DNA from: Eubacteriales bacterium | Lineage (GTDB): Bacteria; Bacillota; Clostridia; Peptostreptococcales; Anaerovoracaceae | Direction: 5' to 3' | DNA: 64,000 bases | Assembly (NCBI GenBank): GCA_028692105.1 | Contig: JAQUYC010000003.1 | Span: 31,820 to 95,819, forward strand | In this document: in pieces, positions 44,336-52,482 of the stretch | How positions within the stretch are numbered: position 1 is the first letter of the stretch | Layout: each line of letters starts with the position of its first letter | Translations under genes and position numbers: made by a program | Notes under the pieces: generated by a model | Told to the model about the DNA's origin: nothing | The model's input: the letters and a program-made list of their open reading frames with translations, nothing else | Database searches by the model: none

Positions 44336-45064
44336 ATGAAAAAGAACAGCGGTATTATCTTGATAGGGCTACTTGCACTGTTTATCGGACTGGTGATATC
44401 CATCCAAATCACGACTACACAAGGTTCGGATCCTGGGGGGCTGATCCCATACGCCAAAGCTCAGGGCTACCTTGAAGAACTAAAGCAAGTAAGGACAGAG
44501 AAGGATGCTGCCTTACAGGAACTGAACGAACTTGAGGAAAGAATAGCTAAAATCGAAGCAAAAAAGGCGAATGAAGACTTTTTTTTAGCAGGTCTTGTTT
44601 CCGACCTTGAAAAATATAAAATGGCAGCCGGTGTTGTAGATGTGAAAGGCCCCGGTGTTGTTATAACTGTGGAAGACCCTATTCAGACAGATGAATTTTC
44701 AGATGAATACAGTGTTATCATGCTTCGCTATGAGCTGCTTCTGAGCCTTGTAAACAAGATGAAGGATGCAGGCGCAGAGGCGATTTCAATAAATGGGCAG
44801 AGGATCATAGCAACAACGGAAATAAGTCTTGCGGGGGATAATGTTAACATCAACGCGGTTCCGACAGCCCCGCCATACATCATCAAAGCCATTGGTAATC
44901 CGGATACTATAGAATCCACGCTTACTATCCGATTCGGTATCATTGAGCAAATGAAGAACTTCGACTTGAGGATCAAGATCCAACAGGAAAAGGAGATAGA
45001 GGTTCCCCGATACAGCGGGATACTGAAGTTCCGATATGCAAAACCGGTTAAGACCGAAGAATAG
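44336..45064 (+). CDS. DUF881 protein, first of a tandem pair
   Basis: 242 aa. One N-terminal transmembrane segment (~6-23), a coiled coil (~45-85; EELKQVRTEKDAALQELNEL), then the DUF881 domain with VVDVKGPGVVITVED, AGAEAISINGQRI and PYIIKAIGNPDTIE. It corresponds to the YlxW/YlxX genes that sit between divIB and sbp in Bacilli; the molecular role is unknown. The extracytoplasmic domain and location suggest an envelope or division function. Confidence 0.88.
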   Translation: MKKNSGIILIGLLALFIGLVISIQITTTQGSDPGGLIPYAKAQGYLEELKQVRTEKDAALQELNELEERIAKIEAKKANEDFFLAGLVSDLEKYKMAAGVVDVKGPGVVITVEDPIQTDEFSDEYSVIMLRYELLLSLVNKMKDAGAEAISINGQRIIATTEISLAGDNVNINAVPTAPPYIIKAIGNPDTIESTLTIRFGIIEQMKNFDLRIKIQQEKEIEVPRYSGILKFRYAKPVKTEE

Positions 45065-45077
45065 GCTGGTGAGAAAT

Positions 45078-45797
45078 ATGAAACTAAGAACCCTTGGTCT
45101 TTTCATAATCTGCTTTGCAATAGGGTTTTCGATTATTGTACAAGCCAGGGCAAACAACGGACAGCGGCTTTATGTGTCTGCAAAGACAATTACAGATTAT
45201 CAGACGACGATAGACAGTGAAAGAAAAGAAACAGAACGAATTGATAAGCTAACCGAAGAAGCCGGAATAAAGCTAAAGGAGTATCAAGCTCTTTCGTCCG
45301 GCGAAGACAACATACTGAAGGATAAACTGCAGAAGGAACGTGAACAATACAAGGTACTCAGCGGAAATGCAGATGTTCAGGGGGAAGGCGTTGTCATAAT
45401 TATTGATGATGGAACCAGGCAGCTTTATGAGGGCGAAGACCCCAATACTGTTCTTGTTCATGATATGGATATTCTGAATGTAATAAATGAGCTTAATCGC
45501 TCAGGTGCGGAAGTCCTTGCGGTCAACGGCCAGAGAATCGTTAATGATTCTTCTATTTCCTGCTCCGGGTATACTATCAGGATAAATGGCCAGTTCTTTG
45601 CAAGACCGTTTGAAATAAAAGCAATCGGTGATTCAAAAAGAATGGCGGCAGCCTTAATAGGACCGGAAGGCTACGGTACTTTGCTATCAGATTACGGAGT
45701 AATTTTCAAACTCACCATCAAAGAAGATGTGACGATAAGAAAATTCATGGAATATCAAGCGTATGAATATATGACCAAGGTAAAAGAGGAGGAATAA
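45078..45797 (+). CDS. DUF881 protein, second of the pair
   Basis: 239 aa from ATG 45078 (GGTGAG upstream). Same architecture as the preceding gene: transmembrane helix (~6-22), coiled coil (~35-90), and DUF881 with DVQGEGVVIIIDDG, SGAEVLAVNGQRI and FEIKAIGDSKRM. Pairwise similarity is clear in motifs but low overall, so the duplication is old. The coiled coils may allow the two to pair (inference). Confidence 0.88.
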   Translation: MKLRTLGLFIICFAIGFSIIVQARANNGQRLYVSAKTITDYQTTIDSERKETERIDKLTEEAGIKLKEYQALSSGEDNILKDKLQKEREQYKVLSGNADVQGEGVVIIIDDGTRQLYEGEDPNTVLVHDMDILNVINELNRSGAEVLAVNGQRIVNDSSISCSGYTIRINGQFFARPFEIKAIGDSKRMAAALIGPEGYGTLLSDYGVIFKLTIKEDVTIRKFMEYQAYEYMTKVKEEE

Positions 45798-45798
45798 A

Positions 45799-46167
45799 AT
45801 GCTAATTGCAATGATAATAGGATTGATAGGAGGTATTGTTCTCGGATTTACATTGGACGTTTCCTATCCTACAGAGTATTCATTTTATATTACCATGGGA
45901 CTTCTTGCGGCTATCGATTCGATTTTAGGAGCTGCCAGATCCCATCTGGAACGAAAATACAACAACGTGATCTTTATTACCGGCTTTGTTACCAATGCCA
46001 TTCTGGCAGGACTTTTAGCCTATCTTGGCGATCGTCTTGGTGTTCCTCTTTACTATGCCGCAATCCTTGTTTTCGGAGGCAGGTTGTTCCAGAACCTGGC
46101 TGTTATCCGGAGGCTGCTGATTGACAAAATATTGGCAAAAAAAGATGAAGCCATCATTAAGAAATAG
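45799..46167 (+). CDS. sbp: Small basic protein (DUF1290)
   Basis: 122 aa, three or four membrane helices, with IGLIGGIVLGFTLDVSYP and AAIDSILGAARSHLERKYN typical of DUF1290. In Bacilli and Clostridia it lies just before ftsA/ftsZ. It starts one base after the second DUF881 gene. Function unknown. Confidence 0.88.
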   Translation: MLIAMIIGLIGGIVLGFTLDVSYPTEYSFYITMGLLAAIDSILGAARSHLERKYNNVIFITGFVTNAILAGLLAYLGDRLGVPLYYAAILVFGGRLFQNLAVIRRLLIDKILAKKDEAIIKK

Positions 46168-46187
46168 ATGCAATCAAGGCTGGCATA

Positions 46188-46196
46188 TGATATAAT
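46188..46196 (+). promoter_or_regulatory. Extended -10 promoter of ftsZ
   Basis: TGaTATAAT, 59 bases before the ftsZ ATG, in the only notable gap of this part of the cluster (46168-46254). It would let ftsZ be expressed independently of the upstream dcw genes. Confidence 0.6.
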
Positions 46197-46254
46197 CGGC
46201 TTTAAGGATTAGATGCATATCAGAATGATTATGTATACAGGAGGTTGCGGGATT

Positions 46255-47394
46255 ATGCTACATTTCGAAGTGAACGAGACAAATTCAGCTCAGATAAAGG
46301 TTATAGGGGTTGGCGGCGGGGGAAGCAATGCCGTCAATAGAATGATAGATGCCGGACTTAACGGCGTAAGATTTATGGCAATAAATACGGACAAGCAGGC
46401 ATTATCAAGCTCAAAAGCAGAGACGAAACTGCAGATAGGGGAAAAACTTACAAAAGGGCTTGGTGCCGGTGCAAACCCGGAAGTCGGTCAGAAAGCAGCT
46501 GAAGAGAACCTTGAAGACATAACGAAATTTATGACTGGCTCGGATATGGTTTTCATTACAGCAGGAATGGGCGGCGGTACCGGAACAGGGGCGGCACCTA
46601 TTATTGCAAAAGCCGCAAAGGATTTAGGCATACTCACTGTAGGAGTTGTAACAAAACCATTCACATTTGAGGGAAAGAAAAGAAAAGATCATGCAGAATT
46701 AGGAATCAAATTCCTGAAGAAATATGTAGATTCTCTCGTCGTTGTTCCCAATGACAAACTGCTTCAGATCGCAGAGAAGAATACCTCCATGCTGGAAGCG
46801 TTTACGATGGCAGATGAGGTATTAAAACAAGGTGTTCAAGGGATCTCAGACTTGATCGCTGAGGCAGGACTGATCAATCTTGACTTTGCAGATGTAAAAA
46901 CTGTGATGAACGACAGAGGAATCGCTCATATGGGTGTTGGCAGAGGATCCGGAGATACGCGTGTCGCCGACGCCGTCAAATCAGCCATTGAAAGCCCGCT
47001 ATTAGAAACTTCCATCGATGGAGCAAAGGCAATTTTACTTAATATCATGGGTGGCTACGATCTCGGAATGCTTGAGGTCAATGAAGCTGCAGATCAGATT
47101 GAAAAGGCGGCAGACAAGGATGCAATCGTAATCTTTGGCGCATCTGTGAAAGAAGACATGCAAGATGAAATCGTAATAACAGTCATAGCAACCGGATTTG
47201 AGGACAGGCCGTCTGACATATTGACGCCGGGCAGAGACAAGCCGGAAGCCAACACTATAAATGCTGAGGGCACAGATAAAAGGCCCGAGGATCATATGGG
47301 TAATGAGGAGCATGACGATATCTTGCTATCAAAGGAAACCGGAGGCATTGACATCCCGTCATTTCTTAAAAAAGATAAAACGGTCAGCTTTTAA
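46255..47394 (+). CDS. ftsZ: Cell division GTPase FtsZ
   Basis: 379 aa from ATG 46255 (AGGAGGT upstream; the frame opens earlier at 46213). The tubulin signature GGGTGTG is at 106-112, and the T7 loop NLDFADVK follows near residue 210. A variable linker leads to the conserved C-terminal peptide DIPSFLKK, the docking site for membrane tethers. No ftsA precedes it and no sepF is in the window, so the tether is encoded elsewhere or is different. A hairpin terminator follows. Confidence 0.98.
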   Translation: MLHFEVNETNSAQIKVIGVGGGGSNAVNRMIDAGLNGVRFMAINTDKQALSSSKAETKLQIGEKLTKGLGAGANPEVGQKAAEENLEDITKFMTGSDMVFITAGMGGGTGTGAAPIIAKAAKDLGILTVGVVTKPFTFEGKKRKDHAELGIKFLKKYVDSLVVVPNDKLLQIAEKNTSMLEAFTMADEVLKQGVQGISDLIAEAGLINLDFADVKTVMNDRGIAHMGVGRGSGDTRVADAVKSAIESPLLETSIDGAKAILLNIMGGYDLGMLEVNEAADQIEKAADKDAIVIFGASVKEDMQDEIVITVIATGFEDRPSDILTPGRDKPEANTINAEGTDKRPEDHMGNEEHDDILLSKETGGIDIPSFLKKDKTVSF

Positions 47395-47491
47395 ATATTG
47401 ATTTGAATTAACAATCTGAATGCCGTAAAAACAGACGTCTGCTTTGAATAGCACAAGGTCATTCAAATTCAGCAGGTCGATTTGAATAGTG

Positions 47492-47516
47492 AGTCGGGGT
47501 AAAAGCCGGCTTTTTC
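47492..47516 (+). terminator. Terminator after ftsZ
   Basis: AGTCGG (47492-47497) pairs with CCGGCT (47506-47511; one G-U), then TTTTC. An extra hairpin, ATTCAAAT/ATTTGAAT, lies at 47461-47487. Confidence 0.6.
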
Positions 47517-47531
47517 TAATAGGATGGGGAA

Positions 47532-48326
47532 ATGAAACTGATAACCTCCGCTGATAATCATATATATAAGCGAGTAATGCAGCTGAAGCATAAAAAATAT
47601 CGGGACGAGCAGGATTTATATTTGATTGAGGGGCCTAATCTTATCCGAGAAGCATATAATAACGGTGCCGATATAGAGATGATAGTCCAAAGCGAAGACT
47701 ATACCGAATCTATCACGGTTAAATCAGATTCTCCGATGGCGGTGATGACAACGGGGCTTTTTTGCAAGCTGTCGGATACAGAGACGCCTCAGGGGATTCT
47801 TGCTATAGTAAAAAAAAGGATATACCCGGAAGAAGAGTTTTTTGATCCAAAGATGTCAGCTTCAAATCTTATCATTTTGGACAGGCTTCAAGACCCTGGA
47901 AATATAGGCTCAATATTACGGACTGCAGATGCGGCAGGATTTCAGGGTGCGATACTCTTAAAAGGAACCGGTGATATATATTCACCTAAAGTAGTCAGGG
48001 CTGCTGCGGGCTCACTTTTCCGTCTGCCTGTTCTGATGGAGGATACACCGGACCGTGTAATCAGGCTTCTCAGAAAGTACGGCAAGCGTATCATCTGTAC
48101 CTCACCGAACTGCAGCAAAAACTACTATGATATTGATATGAGTGAAAACACTGCAGTGATAATAGGGAATGAAGGCAACGGAGTGTGCGATGAATTCCTG
48201 ATAAAATCGGAAATTCTGGTAAAAATCCCAATGGAGGGGACCATCGAATCCCTCAACGCAGCGGTATCGGCAGGAATCCTGATGTTTGAGTCGGTCAGGC
48301 AGAGACATCAGAAAAGAATTATATGA
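47532..48326 (+). CDS. SpoU/TrmH-family RNA 2'-O-methyltransferase
   Basis: 264 aa. The N-terminal SpoU substrate-binding domain (KHKKYRDEQDLYLIEGPNLI) and the C-terminal SPOUT knot with LDRLQDPGNIGSILRTADAAGF, VIIGNEGNGV and PMEGTIESLNAAVSAGI are complete. It methylates a ribose 2'-OH in rRNA or tRNA using SAM; the target nucleotide is not predictable. In many Firmicutes this gene precedes pheS, as here. Confidence 0.93.
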   Translation: MKLITSADNHIYKRVMQLKHKKYRDEQDLYLIEGPNLIREAYNNGADIEMIVQSEDYTESITVKSDSPMAVMTTGLFCKLSDTETPQGILAIVKKRIYPEEEFFDPKMSASNLIILDRLQDPGNIGSILRTADAAGFQGAILLKGTGDIYSPKVVRAAAGSLFRLPVLMEDTPDRVIRLLRKYGKRIICTSPNCSKNYYDIDMSENTAVIIGNEGNGVCDEFLIKSEILVKIPMEGTIESLNAAVSAGILMFESVRQRHQKRII

Positions 48327-48368
48327 AACAGACGATGAAAATGTTAAAAAGAAATGGAGATCGGTTTT

Positions 48369-49391
48369 ATGCAAAATCAATTGACGAACATTTTGCAGGA
48401 GGCAAAGGAACAGTTGCTTCAGGCTTCCTCAATAGCTGGAACAGAAGAAATCAGAGTAAAGCTGCTCGGAAAAAAGGGTAAGCTTACTGAAATTCTGCGT
48501 TCAATGGGTTCTTACAGCCCTGAAGAACGCAAGGAGTTTGGAAAAGCCGCAAATTCAGTAAGGTCAGAAATTGAAGAATTGCTGGATGAGAAATTTGCAT
48601 CTTTGAAGGAAAAGCAAAAAAACGAAATGTTTATAACGGAAAGAATTGATGTAACCGAGCCGGGTACGAAATTTAAACTGGGCGTCAAGCATCCGATTAC
48701 TATAACGATAGATGAAATATCCCGAGTGTTCATGAGTATGGGATTCAGTATAGCTGAAGGACCGGAGGTTGAGACAGTATTCAACAATTTTGATGCGCTG
48801 AATGCGGCTCCGAATCATCCATCCAGAGATTTTACCGATACATTCTATATTTCTGAAAACGTACTGCTTCGAACTCAGACTTCTCCGGTGCAGGCGAGGA
48901 CACTGATAAAACAGGATCCGCCGATTAAGATAATTTCGCCGGGCCGCTGCTTCCGATGTGATACAGCGGATGCAACACATTCCCCCATGTTCCATCAAGT
49001 CGAGGGACTCAACGTTGATGAGGGCATCACCATGGCGGATCTGAAAGGGACCTTGGATTCCTTTGCGAAGCAGCTATTCGGCTCCAAGGTAAAAACAAAA
49101 TTCAGGCCTCATTTTTTCCCGTTTACAGAACCAAGTGCGGAAATGGATGTCTCCTGCTTCAAATGCGGAGGAAAAGGCTGCAGGGTATGCAAGGGCAGCG
49201 GATGGATCGAAATTTTAGGCTGCGGCATGGTGCATCCCAACGTTTTAAAAGTCGGACACATTGATACGGAAAAATATACAGGATTTGCTTTCGGAATGGG
49301 CGTTGAAAGAATCGCGATGCTCAGGTATGAAGTAGATGACATCAGACTTTTTTATGAAAACGATATGCGCTTTATCGAACAATTTAAGTAG
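48369..49391 (+). CDS. pheS: Phenylalanyl-tRNA synthetase alpha subunit
   Basis: 340 aa from ATG 48369 (GGAG nine bases upstream; 48354 is an alternative). N-terminal coiled coil, then the class II catalytic core with HPSRDFTDTFYI, LLRTQTSPVQ, HSPMFHQVEGL and FAFGMGVERIAMLRY. It charges tRNA-Phe as an alpha2-beta2 tetramer with PheT, whose gene follows after 13 bases. A Cys-x2-Cys-rich loop (CFKCGGKGCRVC) is visible before the last motif, as in other bacterial PheS. Confidence 0.97.
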   Translation: MQNQLTNILQEAKEQLLQASSIAGTEEIRVKLLGKKGKLTEILRSMGSYSPEERKEFGKAANSVRSEIEELLDEKFASLKEKQKNEMFITERIDVTEPGTKFKLGVKHPITITIDEISRVFMSMGFSIAEGPEVETVFNNFDALNAAPNHPSRDFTDTFYISENVLLRTQTSPVQARTLIKQDPPIKIISPGRCFRCDTADATHSPMFHQVEGLNVDEGITMADLKGTLDSFAKQLFGSKVKTKFRPHFFPFTEPSAEMDVSCFKCGGKGCRVCKGSGWIEILGCGMVHPNVLKVGHIDTEKYTGFAFGMGVERIAMLRYEVDDIRLFYENDMRFIEQFK

Positions 49392-49404
49392 GGGGTAAGA
49401 AGGT

Positions 49405-51804
49405 ATGCTGGTACCGATAGAATGGTTAAATGAATATACGAACATCAATGCAGGAATCGACGAATTCTGTGAAAGGATGATCATGTCCGGTTCGAATATC
49501 GAAACGGTGGAGCAATTCGGAGAGGGTATTGAAAATGTCGTTGTGGGAAGAATCGTAGATATTGAAAAACATCCTGATGCTGATAAACTCCTTGTAACAC
49601 AGGTCGATGTGGGCGAAGAAGATTTAGTGCAGATCGTTACGGGTGCAGACAATATCTTTGAAGGAGCATATGTTCCGGTAATATTACATGGCGGCAAGCT
49701 CCCCGGAAATAAAGTCATAAAGAAAGGCAGGCTGAGAGGCGTAGAATCCGCCGGCATGCTGTGCTCCGTTGAAGAACTCGGCTTTTTAGATAAAGTAGTT
49801 CCGGTGGCATTGAAGGATGGTATCTGGATCTTGGATCGGGAATACCCCTTGGGGATGGATATCGTAGAAGCAATCGGACTTAAAGGTCAGGCGGTGGATT
49901 TTGAAATCACACCCAACAGGCCGGATTGCCTTTCCATTATCGGAATGGCGAGAGAAGCAGCTGCGACACTAAGAAGCAAGCTAAAGTATCCTGATACGGA
50001 ATGTCAGGCGGAAGAAGGCAAAGCAAAGGATCATATAACTATAGAAATCCGAAAGCCGGAGATATGCAGCCGTTATGTAGGAAGAGTCGTAACAGACGTG
50101 AAGATAGAGCAGTCTCCCTGGTGGCTGCAGAAGAGATTGATGTATGCAGGCATGAGACCGATCAATAATATTGTTGATATTACAAACTATGTGATGCTGG
50201 AATACGGCCAGCCCATCCATGCATTCGATATCAGAGACATCGAGGACAGAAGCATTATAGTCGACACAGTGAAAGAGGGTGAAGTATTCACAACTCTTGA
50301 CGGAACCGAAAGAAAGCTGAGCGGCAATATGCTGCTTATCAAAGACGGCAAGCGAGGCATTGCGATTGCGGGTGTTATGGGCGGCCTGAATTCGGAAATA
50401 AAGTACGACACTACGACGATCCTTGTGGAGAGTGCAAACTTTAACGGAGACAGTATCCGATCAACCTCTAAAAAGTTAGGACTCCGGACGGAAGCCTCCT
50501 CAAGGTATGAAAAAGGAATCGATCCAAACTTATGCGGGAAAGCTGCTGACAGGGTATGCAGACTGATAGAGCTGCTGGGAGCAGGAAAAGTGACTAAAGG
50601 TTCCGTAGATGTTTATCCGGGCAAGACAGAATCCAATCCTGTATCGGTACGTGTAGACCGTGTCAATGCAGTGCTGGGGATTGACCTTGCCGGAAAAGAG
50701 ATGGAAAAGATCCTGGAAGGTCTTGAAATGGATGTATCACGGCTTGGAAACAATCTAAAGATAACTCCACCGACAGTACGACAGGACCTGCAGGAAGAAG
50801 TAGACTTTATCGAAGAGATTGCCAGGATGTATGGCTATGACAATATGCCTGTAACTCTTCCAAAAGGAAATACGGAAGCAGGAAAAACAAGAGAAAGAAC
50901 TTTAAAGGACATGGCAAGAGATATCATGGCGTCAATGGGTGCAAACGAGGTTCAGACTTATTCATTTGTAAGCCCCAAAGGTGTGGATCATGTGAGGATA
51001 GGTGAAGATGCCGAAGAAAGAAATTTTGTACGTCTTTTGAATCCTTTAGGAGAAGAATACAGCGTCATGAGGACTATACTCATTCCAAATATGCTGGAAG
51101 TTTTAGGGCGTAATTATTCAAGGAATATCAGCAGGGTGAAGGCATTCGAAATCGGAAACACCTTCCATAACAATCCGAGTGATGAAGAAGTACTGCCGGA
51201 CGAAAGAGATTCCCTGGCAGTTGGCTGCTATGGAGAAGGCGAAAGTTTTTTCACATTAAAAGGGATGCTGGAAGAGTTATTCGCAAATCTTGGGATACAT
51301 GATGCAGTCTATATCCCTGAAGGCAATTACGGAGTATACCATCCCGGAAGATGCGCAAGGATCATGGTTCAGGACATGGAACTGGGAATTATGGGTGAAA
51401 TCCATCCCGACGTTGCCGGAAAGTACGGAATCGCGAGCAAGTGCTATTGCTCAGAACTGTTCCTTGACCGTGTAATAAAGCATGCTGATACAGAGAGACT
51501 CTACAGGCCTCTTCCAAAATACCCTGCTGTAGTTAGAGACATCGCGCTCCTTGTAAGCGAGGATGTATATGCAGCCGAAATAGAAAATACGATCCGGCAA
51601 ACCGGCACAAAGTTATTGGAAAGCATTGAGCTGTTTGATATTTACAGGGGAAAACAGGTTCAGTCCGGTAAAAAGAGTGTGGCATATACCCTGACATATC
51701 GAGCTCCTGATAGAACATTAACCGATGAGGAAGTAGTGAAGATTCATAATAAGGTTCTTGATGCACTTAAAGAGAAGCTTGATGCGATACTGCGTGAGAT
51801 GTAG
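49405..51804 (+). CDS. pheT: Phenylalanyl-tRNA synthetase beta subunit
   Basis: 799 aa, full length. Order: tRNA-binding OB domain (~40-150; DADKLLVTQVDVG), the B3/B4 editing domain (NRPDCLSIIGMAREAA and the following region), B5, the catalytic-like domain and the C-terminal anticodon-binding FDX-ACB domain (PLPKYPAVVRDIALLV). It supplies editing of Tyr-tRNA-Phe and tRNA binding. GGGGGTAAGAAGG precedes the start. Confidence 0.97.
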   Translation: MLVPIEWLNEYTNINAGIDEFCERMIMSGSNIETVEQFGEGIENVVVGRIVDIEKHPDADKLLVTQVDVGEEDLVQIVTGADNIFEGAYVPVILHGGKLPGNKVIKKGRLRGVESAGMLCSVEELGFLDKVVPVALKDGIWILDREYPLGMDIVEAIGLKGQAVDFEITPNRPDCLSIIGMAREAAATLRSKLKYPDTECQAEEGKAKDHITIEIRKPEICSRYVGRVVTDVKIEQSPWWLQKRLMYAGMRPINNIVDITNYVMLEYGQPIHAFDIRDIEDRSIIVDTVKEGEVFTTLDGTERKLSGNMLLIKDGKRGIAIAGVMGGLNSEIKYDTTTILVESANFNGDSIRSTSKKLGLRTEASSRYEKGIDPNLCGKAADRVCRLIELLGAGKVTKGSVDVYPGKTESNPVSVRVDRVNAVLGIDLAGKEMEKILEGLEMDVSRLGNNLKITPPTVRQDLQEEVDFIEEIARMYGYDNMPVTLPKGNTEAGKTRERTLKDMARDIMASMGANEVQTYSFVSPKGVDHVRIGEDAEERNFVRLLNPLGEEYSVMRTILIPNMLEVLGRNYSRNISRVKAFEIGNTFHNNPSDEEVLPDERDSLAVGCYGEGESFFTLKGMLEELFANLGIHDAVYIPEGNYGVYHPGRCARIMVQDMELGIMGEIHPDVAGKYGIASKCYCSELFLDRVIKHADTERLYRPLPKYPAVVRDIALLVSEDVYAAEIENTIRQTGTKLLESIELFDIYRGKQVQSGKKSVAYTLTYRAPDRTLTDEEVVKIHNKVLDALKEKLDAILREM

Positions 51805-51846
51805 AAATACCGGATCAAGCTCAGAAATATGAGGGGGGAAAGTTTC

Positions 51847-52470
51847 ATGGATGATATTAGCAGGGTGACAGTAAAAATTTATGGGCAGGAATACACGATA
51901 GGCGGAGACACATCAAGAGAACATATCATGAAAGTTGCAGATTATGTTAACACGAAGATGCATGAAATCGCAAAAGCTATGCCCGGGGTTTCCATATCCT
52001 CTCTGGCTGTGTTATCCGCTGTGAATGTGGCAGATGATTATTATAACGCCAAGGGGAAGCTGCACAGCTTAAAGACGCAGAATGAGCAGCTTGAAAAAGA
52101 TTCCAAGCATTATGTACAGCTTTGGGATGAAGCAAAAAAGAGTTTTCTTCAGTATAAAGAGGATGCTCAGGCAAGTGTTGAGCAAAAAGAGGAACTTCAG
52201 AGACTTTTTAATGAAAAGACTGTCGATCTTGACAGAATTACCACATCATATCGTCAGCTCGAAGAAAAATATACTGCCCTGCTTCAAAAAAATGAGGAGC
52301 TATCAGACAAGCTAAAAACTCAGCATGAAGATAACATATCCGGATCTTCTGCTTTGAAGGATATGGAAGCAAAATGCAAGGATATGGAAAGCAGCTTTTT
52401 TGAACTGCAGATGGAGAATATACGACTGAAAGGTGATTTGGACCGATACAGAAAAATTGTTGACGGATAA
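51847..52470 (+). CDS. zapA: Cell division protein ZapA with a long coiled coil
   Basis: 207 aa from ATG 51847 (AGGGGGGA upstream). Residues 1-75 are ZapA (RVTVKIYGQEYTIGGD, VADYVNTKMHEIA, LAVLSAVNVADDYY). ZapA is usually 80-130 aa; here ~130 more residues form a continuous predicted coiled coil. It bundles FtsZ filaments. Position after pheT and before mutS2 is common in Clostridia. The long extension could cross-link filaments over a greater distance (inference). Confidence 0.88.
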   Translation: MDDISRVTVKIYGQEYTIGGDTSREHIMKVADYVNTKMHEIAKAMPGVSISSLAVLSAVNVADDYYNAKGKLHSLKTQNEQLEKDSKHYVQLWDEAKKSFLQYKEDAQASVEQKEELQRLFNEKTVDLDRITTSYRQLEEKYTALLQKNEELSDKLKTQHEDNISGSSALKDMEAKCKDMESSFFELQMENIRLKGDLDRYRKIVDG

Positions 52471-52482
52471 GGAATCATGCTT

